Source of the DNA: Cycas panzhihuaensis
Lineage: Eukaryota; Cycadophyta
Length of the DNA stretch: 64,000 nucleotides
NCBI GenBank assembly: GCA_023213395.1
Contig: CM041465.1
Coordinates: forward strand, 213,969,741 to 214,033,740
Direction: 5' to 3'
Shown piece by piece: positions 35,387-44,516 of the stretch; position 1 is the stretch's first letter, and each line of letters opens with the position of its first letter. The position numbers and the translations under genes were made by a program. Under the pieces are notes generated by a model. That model was not told where the DNA came from. It saw nothing but the letters and a program-made list of their open reading frames with translations, and ran no database searches.

Positions 35387-37280
35387 ATGGCTATGCTGAG
35401 TTACACGGAGATGATGACTCAGGAGGATAGGGACATGCTGGAGAGGTGTGGCCTGTACAAGGCCCTCAAGACACCTCAAGACACGCCGCACTGCAGGTCA
35501 GGTGGATATAGTGTCCCATTGGGACCTGAGGAGGCATGTGTTCCACCTACCATGTGGGGATGTGATGGTCACGCCGAGGGATATCCCATGAATCTCGGGA
35601 GTTCCGGCCGATGTGAGGCCGGTGAGACTCGGACACCGCCAAAGACCGAGGCAAAGATAGGAGGCACTGCTCTTCATGTGAGCCGGCAGGGATCGAGGGG
35701 AGCACCCTCCGCATGCCTCATATCCAGGATTCCTCGAGTGAGGAAGATGATCATACTGTGCATTCTGTTCTAGATTTCTCGGAAGCAAAACTATAGAGAG
35801 ATTCCAGGAGGATGGATGGATACAGTTCGCCGCTGCGAAGCGGGCGAGAGGATGGACTGGGCAGCCTTGATAGTGGCGAATCTAGTTGCACAGCTGGACA
35901 CTATCAGGATGTCCGGCAGAGGAGGACTATCATGTAGCACACTGTTACAGTGTTGGTATTTTGATCACTTCACCAGCGGGCACCCGCCGGGACCTCACCC
36001 TATCACGCATCAGCCCCGATGGTCCATGATGGCGACTGACCGAGGGGACAGAGGACAAAGCCCACGCCGACGATCGGTGGAGGCCACATCACTAGACCCT
36101 CCTCACCTCCCGCACTACATAGCCGAGTCGTACAGACGGTGAGGTGGGATAGTGACGATGAGGTGGGCGAGCGTATGTCCGCGGAGATTACAAAGCAGTG
36201 ATGATGGGGATGATGGAGATAGTGGAGATACGGGCCTGGCCACGACTGGGCAGGGAGGCGTGTCCTTCAGTGACAAGAGGATGTGCAGAGGGTCCATCCG
36301 GGTCGCCAGAGGAGAGGCAGCCCATCAGAGCGCAGGCGAGGTCGAGGACCCGTGACTAGGCTCGCAGTGCTACGGATCACGATGGGATCCGCAGGACGAG
36401 AGCCGGGGCCACCCCACGAGGAGAGGGACCCAGTGCAGGAGGTGCTCAAGACGAGGCACCGCAATGCGAAGAGCAGAGGAGAGGATGCCACGCGACCGAG
36501 GATCAAAGCGCCATAATAGGTGAGAGCCAACCTTTTCCAAAGTCATTTAGCATCCAGATAGATGTTTGGTTTGGTTTGATCATGGTATATAGACTGACAC
36601 ATGGCATGTTGCATTGGCGGTCTGTACAGATCGGAGAGGCGATAGAGGCTGTGGCGAGGGAGATATTCCCTCAGGTATATGCAGAGGGGCAACCGCCCAT
36701 CCAGCCAGGCGATGAGCCTAGAGCGGCAGGAGCCCACAGAGAGGCGTTCGCCTCGATGGTGAGGGCGAGGGACATATGGGCTATAGTGTCCCAAGAGCAT
36801 GCCACATCCCAGGGACGACTGTAGCAGGAGAGAGACGACGCGAGGCGCGAGACGGATAACGCGCGGCGCGAGAGAGATGAGCTGCGAGGACGGGTTCAGA
36901 CTCTAGAGGCACAGGGTGGTGTAAGCGGAGATAGCGAGCAGACCCGGTGATAATCATCACAGGCGTCTCGGGATGACAGAGGAGGTACTCGGGAGAGCGG
37001 ATCGTATCCGTGCCGACACGATCGCCTAGTAGCACAGATGGTCTCGAGGTCGAGTCGAGGCGGGACACGGACCCACACGGCGGCGACCCGAGACGACCTA
37101 GGGATGAGGAGAGCGAGGCGGGCGGCCCGAGGCCCAAGAGGAGCCTCGGAGGCATGTGGTCCCCAGGAGAGGGATCACAGAGACCGGGAGATGGCACCCC
37201 AGGAACGGGGCCACAGCAGTAGGATATGTATATGCAGATCTGACAGGGGAAAGCAAGAGCCTCTAGGGGGTCATATATAG
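35387..37280 (+). pseudogene. Antisense plant mobile domain gene of element E, copy 2 (most complete)
   Basis: The ATG at 35387 opens MAMLSYTEMMTQEDRDMLE. In the next frame, 35505-35600, the PMD signature is clear: HVFHLPCGDVMVTPRDI, then GVPADVRPVRLG. After frameshifts, 35800-35980 gives the second half (WMDTVRRCEAGERMDWAALI, LQCWYFDHF). An Asp/Gly-rich linker follows (~36150-36240), then an intron (36520-36629). The last exon reads IGEAIEAVAREIFPQVYAEG and a heptad-rich coiled coil (RDDARRETDNARRERDEL, ~36830-36890), then an Arg-rich tail ending about 37280. It is opposite in sense to gag-pol. Its function inside the element is unknown, and this copy is broken. Confidence 0.82.
36520..36629 (+). 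other. Probable intron in PMD copy 2
   Basis: The donor TAG|GTGAGAG and acceptor CTGTACAG|ATCGG enclose 110 bp, with T-rich content and TTTGGTTTGGTTTG. Splicing in phase 0 joins directly to the open IGEAIEA frame. Read without splicing, the frame meets stops. Confidence 0.72.
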
Positions 37281-37805
37281 GACCATATGATTGTAGCCCC
37301 CTTGCAAGGACACCGGCTTCCCAAGATGTATGATGACGTGATTTTGATATGTATATTTATTCTGTGTGTTGTGAATGTTATGTTGTAGATGTTTTATGTT
37401 GTAGATATTTTGTTATATGATGCACATGTTTCCTCCCATGTACGACCACACGCCTAACAGGGGTACACACACATGCTGTGAGCGGGATGACATAGAAGTG
37501 TGAGGTTAGGGAGCAGGACGGAGTACATGTCTACAAGAGAGCATAGCGGGATATGTGAAGGAAACGACGGGCAGGAAAGGGGGGCAACGATGCCCCCAAG
37601 TGTCTTCCTGATTGGGGGATGCCCAAGCAAGACGACACAAGGGTTCCCAAGAGAATACGGAACGGGTTCCACTAAGGAACCGAAAAGAAGAAGAAGGATC
37701 CATCTTAAATTGCCACTCTACCCGTGATTGGGAAGAATGGGGACAACCTAAGATGGTAGTTTAGGCTCATTTCAGAGCAAGGCGAAGGGATCGCCGAGGG
37801 ATCAT
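37281..37805. other. Spacer between PMD 3' end and integrase 3' end of E
   Basis: The 3' ends of two convergent genes meet here. A TG/TA-rich stretch at 37340-37430 could be the PMD 3' UTR. One TAGTTTAGGCTCATTTC motif lies at about 37763. No gene is seen. Confidence 0.55.
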
Positions 37806-38995
37806 GCGTAAAACTTCTTAAGGAACATCCCATTAACGACTTTCTCAAATTCGAGCCCTTCCAGGGTGGCTATCCTGTAAGCACCATTATCGAGGGATTC
37901 GATAATGACAAAAGGGCCAACCCATCAGGGTTTGAATTTGGTCAAACGGTCATGGAGATATTCGAGCTTGAGGACGTAGTCCCCAGGAAACAAAGGGCGG
38001 GAACAAAGGCGTTTATCGTGAGCCCTTTGTGAGCAGGCTTTGGATGCTAGGTTAGCCTGATAGGCGGCTAAGCGTCTCTCATCTAAAGCTTCGAGGTCGA
38101 AAGCGGTGCTGCCGGATCGACTCTTCGCCGATGAAACCTCAAGGGAGACTCGCAAGGAAGGGATCTCCATCTCCAATGGGAGCACCCTCGATCACTGTAG
38201 ACCCGTGGAGAACAGGGTCATTCCTATGGCAGAATGGATAGAGGTACGATAAGCCCACAAGGCGCAGGGTAATCAAGGTGCCAATCCCTTTGGGATTGAG
38301 CAACGATTTTCTTGAGGATGCCGACAAGAGTCTTATTAAAAGACTCCACTTGGCCATTGCACGAGGGTAATAAGGGGAAGAAGTCTTATGAGAAATTTTG
38401 AACTTCTCACAAAGCTCATCCACCTCCTTATTAAAGAAAGGAGTTCCATTGTCAGTGATTAGGACATCCAGAATTTCGAAACGGCAAATGATGTGCTGGT
38501 AAATGAACGTAGCAATTGTTTTGCAGGGGGTAGTGATCAAGGGGATGGCCTCCACCCATTTGGTGAAATACTCCATGGTAGTCAAGATGAACTTGTGCTG
38601 CGATGACAAAGGTGGGGAGATAGCCCCAATGAGGTCTAGTCCCCACTGAGCGAAAGGCCATGGCGAAATAATAGGATGTAAGGCCTCGGAAGGCACATGG
38701 GAAATGTTGGCGTGCTCTTGACATCGCCGACATTTCCGAGCAAAGGCATGGGCGTCTTTAAAAAGAGATAGCCAAAGGTAGCCCATGCGAAGGATCCTCT
38801 GAGCCATAGACTGGCCAACAAAATGACCTCCACAAATGTCGTGGTGGCATTCGCTGGCACCTGGCTTCGGCCGTCGGTGACGCAGCGGAGGAGGATCCCA
38901 TCGAAGGACCTCTTATACAATACCTCGTCCACGAGGAGGTACTGCCTGGCAGAAGTCCGGATATGAGATTTAACTTTGTTACTAGCGTCGGGCAA
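37806..38995 (-). pseudogene. Integrase of element E
   Basis: The minus strand reads ARQYLLVDEVLYKRSFDGILLRC (38995 side), then the zinc-binding region (FARKCRRCQEHANISHVP). The core has WGLDLIGAISPP with catalytic Asp and VLITDNGTPFFNKEVD with the second Asp. A frameshift just before the Glu block (38300-38370) displaces the third residue. The C-terminal part reads DYVLKLEYLHDRLTKFKP, a stop, then VGPFVIIESLDNGAYRIATLEG. It is a close relative of the integrase of B and better preserved. Confidence 0.87.
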
Positions 38996-39610
38996 GATTT
39001 GGCTGCGTGAGATACCGTACTATGTCACCGTACCACTCATTGTCGATGAGTGGATGGGAAGGAGCTCCCTGAATCATCAAGATGGACTCATCGGGGAGAG
39101 AGTCGTCAACAGGAGTATCAAAGGAGTTAGGGATAGGGGCGTCCGCAAGTTGCTCGGCCACTATCATGCCCTTCTTTGATTTCCGGTTAACGATAAGGAG
39201 ATCAAATTCTTGGAGTAGGACTACCAACGACCTCCTACCACAACCGAACGAGTAAGTAAGTATCTCAAGGGATCTGATTGAACGATCACCTTAGTATTGC
39301 CGAGCAAGTAGTGCCTAAACTTCTTGGTGGCATGGACCAAGGAGAGGCATTCCTTCTCGGCAGGGAATAGTTAAGCTCGGTGAGCCACGAGGGTGCGATC
39401 GATGAAATATATAGCTCTCTCGGTTCGAGTCGTCCTCCGAGCGAGCATAGTGCCCAAGGACTCGTCGCCGAGGTATACAGTGATGAAGGGCCTATCGAAC
39501 CGGAGGTGCTAACGTAAGAGCGAGCCAAGGCTTCCTTGAGTCCTTCAAGGCCTTTTGGGTCTTGTCGGACTAGGCAAAGAGCTCCCTTCTTCAACAGTTT
39601 GTGAGGGGTT
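38982..39610 (-). pseudogene. RNase H and linker of element E
   Basis: In three frames the minus strand gives KPFILYTSAT-like, ELNYSLPRRNA and KKFRHYLLG-like blocks of the gypsy RNase H (39286-39594). It continues into an open linker (38982-39227, VVLLQEFDLLIVNRKSKKGMIVAEQLA), which is the tether between RNase H and IN in Tat elements. Frameshifts occur every ~100 bases. Confidence 0.75.
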
Positions 39611-39616
39611 TAGCGC

Positions 39617-40380
39617 TCACAAACAAGTCGCCAAGAAGCGCCTGAGGAAACCGAGCCTGCCTAGAAACAACTTAATCTGCCGTTGAGTTCTAGGTGGCGG
39701 CATGTTGAGGATCGCTCTGACTTTGTTAGGGTCGATCTGAATTCTCCGCTTGGATACGAGGAATCCAAGGAGTTTGCCCGAGGTAACGGCAAACACACAT
39801 TTAAGCAGATTAAGGCTGACGTGATACTCACGGCATCGTGGGAAGATGGCACGCAAGTCGGAAGGGTGATGGGCTCTCACGCGGGAAAGACCCATCATAT
39901 CATCCATAAAGACCTCTAACGTGTCGTTGATGAGGTCGTGGAAGATGAAATGCATGGCTCTTTGGTAAGTAGCACTTACATTTTTAAGGCCAAAGGGCAT
40001 CGCCTTGTAGGCAAAGGTACCCCAAGGAGTAGTGAAGGCCGTCTTATGGCGGTCTTCGGGAGAAATCTGAATTTGGTTGTAACCGGAGAAGCTGTCCATT
40101 AGGGACATCACTTCGAATCTGGCGGTGCGATCAATGATTTGATCTAGGAAGGGCAACGGGAAATTGTCCTTAGGACAAGCGTTGTTGATGCCGCGAAAGT
40201 CGACACATATACGGATTGCCCGCTCTTTTAGCAACGTGAACAATGTTGGAGACCTACTTGGGGTAGTCAATAGAGGTAATGAGCCCAGCGTCCAGAAGCT
40301 TCTCTACCTCCATCTTGACGGTGCAGAGCTTGGGTGAAGGGGAGCCTTACAGGCGCATGTGACAGGCGCCGGGAAGGGTG
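39617..40380 (-). pseudogene. Reverse transcriptase of element E
   Basis: The open stretch at 39617-40270 reads IRICVDFRGINNACPKDNFPLPF, FEVMSLMDSFSGYNQIQI, AFTTPWGTFAYKAMPFGLKN, and the catalytic box VFMDDMMG with both Asp present, then SGKLLGFLVSKRRIQIDP and FLGRLGFLRRF. It is a nearly full-length palm and connection domain; only the start (40270-40380) is frameshifted. This is the domain deleted in B. It is the best preserved enzyme in the window. Confidence 0.92.
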
Positions 40381-41289
40381 GTGAGGTTATGAGTGACAAT
40401 CGAGGGGTCGATTCCCTTCATGTCGCGATAATCCCACGAAAATGTCTCGAAACTCCTGGAATGTAAGGGAGTATTCCCTTACCTCATCGAGAACATTCCA
40501 ACCCAACCTTAATGACCTTGCGGGGCCAAGACTACGTCTGGGTTGCCCCCATGCACATGGCGTTACCCTCCTCGGGTGGAGGGCAAGATCAACGGAGGTA
40601 GAGGAATAAGAGACGGATCGGATCGGCAAGCGTGGATCGATCGCAAGGATCTTCCGTGACCAAGCCGGTGGTGACCGTAAGGCGTGTTAGCGCAAGGCTG
40701 CTAGATGCTCGGCGGGGCTTCATCGTCCTCGAAATAATCCACCCCATGGATGACCTTACTTCGAGTAGGAGAAGCACCGGAGGGAGTGAGAGCAACGGGA
40801 CCGTGATGACCATCGGGTTGCTCAGCTTCCTCACGAAAATCTGAAGGAGAAACAGAAAGGTGCCCCTCGGAAAGAGCGAAAGGCAATTCCTCAAAACCAT
40901 TACCTACAGGGGGTAACGAAAAAGGAGAACTGTCGACAAGTGGGTCAACACGAGTGACAACGTGTGACACGCACGGGGGGCTAGCCTCACCAACAAGAGA
41001 GGTTCTAGACGGGGATCTAGAATAGGGCAGGTGCGACCTATTGGCGCGAAGGAAAGAGACGGGGTGAGGACAATCCTCGTCTTCGTCGAGTGACTCATCA
41101 TCGCTGAATGAAGCAAGGTACCCATAACTCCCAACGCCAATAGGGGTGAACTGCGTGAGACTAGGAGGAGAAGACGCAGGGTCTTCTTCGGACGGATTAG
41201 GTATCCCAATAGAGCAAGTCGAGGCATGAGTGGATGAACCTGGGTTTCTTTGATCGGTAGAGCGAGTTTGTTTAGTAAAAGGGCGTTCG
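40381..41289 (-). pseudogene. Protease-RT linker of element E
   Basis: A Ser/Pro- and acid-rich spacer (FEELPFALSEGHLSVSPSDF, DYFEDDEAPPS) is followed by a pre-RT helix region in broken frames. The DDESLDEDED string lies near 41090. No separate domain is recognised. Confidence 0.65.
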
Positions 41290-41640
41290 CGGGGGATCAC
41301 TCTCATTCGTCTGTCATGGATGAATTTAAGTTGTCCCCAAAGGGTCGAGCACACGGCCCCCATTTGATCGAGCCGTGGACGACCTAGAAGGAGGTTGTAA
41401 TCCACATCAACGTCAAGGACTACAACGTTGGCAAGAACGGTCTTACCCTTAGGGGTAAGCAGAATCGCAACAGATCCCAAAGGGGTCTTCTCGCTACCGT
41501 CATACCCTTGGCATCGCCAGGCAGGTTCAAGGCGGAAATACCAAGCTCTTGCATGACACGCAAGGGCATGGCATTGACGGAAGAACCGTTGTCGACAACA
41601 GTTCTTCGAAGAGTACAATCAAAGGACGATGGTTATGGTG
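41290..41640 (-). pseudogene. Aspartic protease of element E
   Basis: The minus strand gives VVDNGSSVNAMPL near 41580-41610, the D-x-G-S-S active site typical of Tat-lineage proteases. It continues PLGSVAILLTPKGKTVLANV and VLDVDVDYNLLLGRPRL (41370-41480). One frameshift separates the two halves. It cleaves Gag-Pol in working relatives. Confidence 0.85.
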
Positions 41641-42129
41641 AATGAGAAGTTCCACCGTTCCCTTTCACCGGCGGGGAAGATCCTTAGGATCAAAGGAAAT
41701 AGCAGTCCACAACCTTGGGCGACACCCAAAGCGTGGGACAGTACATCACTCGATCCTAAAGCTTCCGTGAGGAGGGCACGCCGAGACAACTCCTCGGCGT
41801 CCATCAAGGACATTCCTGCGGCCAAGTATGGAGCTCGCCCACGACAGAAAGGCTTATCCTTCCCGGTGGGTTGGGTAAGCCCCCTTCGAAAATCGTGACG
41901 ACCTGGGCGTACAGGAATAGCCTTGGGAAAGAGAGGGACTTCCGGAGGAAGGGTCTCCTAAGAGGGTCGGAAGGAGCGGAGGATAAAAGCTCCCGCTTCC
42001 TTAGCGGCTTGAGATCGCGTAAGGGAAAAAGTGGGAGTTGCTTCACAACCGGATCACCTTCTTTCCCTATTCCGGGTCGTGAAGGCGACGGGGTGCGACG
42101 GCTAGGAGAACGAGAAGAGGAAGAAGAAT

Positions 42130-44334
42130 TCTAGCGCCCTTCCCTTTATCACGGAAGGACGGGATCGAGCGATCTTCCTGCTATGGTTGTTCTTGGTTTG
42201 GGTATTGCGATCACGTTCCCCGTGCTTAGGGAACGGATCCTTATGAACTGGTTGATCCAAATTAGGCCTTGAGGCCCGTTTGGGAGAAGGATCGCGTCGA
42301 GGGACATCCTTTGGATGCTGGGCCCTACAACGCGAATCGTCGTAGAAGCAATCCCCATGAATGGAGCACCACTTCTTCTCAAGCGGAGGGTCGGACCTTC
42401 TCGCTTGAGAGGACTGGGCATTTCCATTCCTGGGAAGAGGAGCTTGGGTAGTTTGTTGGACTTGCTTGTTTGATGTAGGAGATGAAGGATCTTAAAGCTT
42501 GAGCTCCTTCATCGTACGCTTGAATGAACGTATAGCTGATGTGAGAGGGTCTAAAGTCCTCTCGGTAGGATGAGAGGAAGACCGCGTCAGCTGGGAAGGT
42601 TTGGTATCTTTGGTAGGGGGTGGTGCCTCACGGCGTTGTGAGGGCTTAAGAGGTTTCTTGAGACCTGCTTGGATCTTAATAGCCTCCAACGCCAAGCACT
42701 TGGCGATCGCGGAATCACATGTGGTCGCCTCCATCTTGAGGACTTCCACGTGGACTTCGGGATGAAGTGCATTGACGAACAGGTCTCGCTTCAGCTCCTC
42801 GGGCAATGTTGCCTTAGTGGAGTGGAGCAAGTCGTGGAATCGCCGCACAAAGTCACGATTCATCTCATCGTGACCTTGTTTGAGCGAAAGAAGAGACTTC
42901 ATTCCACTCTCGAATGGACGAGCTACATCAAAATAGTTGATGAACTCATCCACCAATTGCTGGAATGAATGGATTGAATGGGCAGGGAGACGGTAGAACC
43001 ATTTGAGGGCGTCACCCTGCAAGGATCTTGGGAATAGTTTCATCAAGATATGGTCGTAAGCCCAGTAATCGATGCATGCCATAGAAAAACTACGGACATG
43101 CTCCGCTGGGTCTTGCGACGAAGTTCCATCGAATCTAGGAACTTCGGGGATGAGGCGCAAGTTGGTTCGCAACGCCTCAACCGAAGAGGGATTGACCTAA
43201 AGTCCATGAAGGCGCGCCCTTGCAGGCAAGTAGGATCAACGAATGTCGAGTAAGTAGCATACAAGGAGCGGATGGGGTGGGACACCCATCCCTCCTTGAG
43301 CGCCCTTCACGAAAAGAGGCATGGGGTAGGTGCCTTGGAAGGAGTCGGGTTCCCTTGCGAAGGCACAACGGATGGGATGCGTTGGAAGAAGGGCAAGGCA
43401 GATGTGGGCGGGTTTTGCCCATATGGGCCACCGTAGGTGGAGCAACCCCATATGGGTGTAGCGGATCCACCCCATAAGCGGAAGACGGCTTCCTCTACCG
43501 CCTCAAGGTTGAGAGGTATATCACGGGGAACGTAAAGGAAGCACCAACGTCTTTGGGTGGAAGATGCGTGGGAGGCGGATCCCACATGACTAGTGGTTAG
43601 AAAGCTAGTAGGGCCAATAGGCCTACTAGGGACGGTATGCGTCACATTAGGGGATGGCACATTGGTTTGATTAGGAACGGGTATGCTAACCCTTAATTGA
43701 GTGAAAGACATACCGCGAGAAGATCCTAAGGCATTAGGACCTTGATGAAGGACGGAAGGTGCCACGCACGCCCCCACTGCAGGGAACAGGTGGGACGACG
43801 TGTAGGCACGGAAGGATTTATGGTCATAGGAAAGGTGGATGAGGATGAGGCATGAGGTGGAGGAGGCGGAAGAGGAAGAGGCCCTCCACGAAGGACATCC
43901 TCAAACCACCTAGACACGATTGCAAGCGTCTTGCGGCAACACTCGCTGAAAGCTTCAACTACGTCAAGGAGGAGTCCCAACACACTCGTAAGAGGTGATC
44001 GTAACCTCAAACAAGGTAGGATCCTCTAACGTTCCTCATAAGAATTGCCAACCACGTGGCAACCCTCAAGGAACAGGTCCTTCTACCGTGGGTAGAAGGA
44101 TGAGCATCGTGAGAAAGGTGTTGGTCGTTCGGTTGATAGAAGGGGTCGTCACCCTCTTGGGTGGACCCGGGATTAACAGGAGGAAAGGCATGGGTTTCCA
44201 TGGTCAAGTGTGGCAGTCCAATCAGAAGAGTATCCCTCCATAGTCAGATCGGAATCCGATGAGGCAAGAAGGCGATACTCAGGGTCCTCTAACAAAGGAG
44301 GTAGACCGCGCAAACGACGAGAGAAACGCCGCAT
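42130..44334 (-). pseudogene. gag: Gag of element E
   Basis: The likely start is the ATG at 44334, 152 bases after the PBS, opening MRRFSRRLRGLPPLLEDPEY. A Pro/Ser-rich N-terminal third follows (43300-44240). The open capsid core is at 42492-43172: LIPEVPRFDGTSSQDPAEHV, DHILMKLFPRSLQGDALKWFYRL, FESGMKSLLSLKQGHDEMNRDF. The C-terminus has KWCSIHGDCFYDDSRCRAQH (~42310-42370), a Cys/His cluster replacing a normal knuckle. Several frameshifts lie in the N-terminal third. Confidence 0.87.
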
Positions 44335-44485
44335 GCAAGGTCAACCGACAATGTTAGGAAAGGAGAAGGAGTGGTAAAACACACGCGTTGGGGGCTGCCC
44401 AACGTGGAGATCAAGATAAGTATGAAAAAGATCACACAAGAGTAGCGAAACCAACCGAAGAGAGCGAAACTAGCTCCCTTACTGG

Positions 44486-44504
44486 CAGTCCCAGATGGTC
44501 GCCA
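44486..44504 (-). other. Primer-binding site of element E
   Basis: TGGCGACCATCTGGGACTG on the minus strand, 12 bases after the 5' LTR. It begins TGG as any PBS must, and resembles the TGGCGACT...CTGGGGA tRNA-Arg-type sites of Tat/Ogre elements. B keeps a decayed form. Confidence 0.72.
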
Positions 44505-44516
44505 TGGGCCTTGCTC

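Larger units (their letters stand above)
28869..37057. repeat. Tandem duplication of 4.1 kb inside element E
   Basis: Unit 1 is 28869-32972 and unit 2 is 32973-37057. Each unit contains about 455 bp of U3, the PPT, the aRNH region, a TATA box, the leader and most of the PMD gene. Both start near GGGGCCCACCAACC and both end at CGAGGTCGAGTCG. Unit 1 then runs directly into U3 sequence (GAGCCAAAACTGGGG), while unit 2 continues into the PMD C-terminus. The units differ by many substitutions and small indels, so they are not identical copies. Confidence 0.88.
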
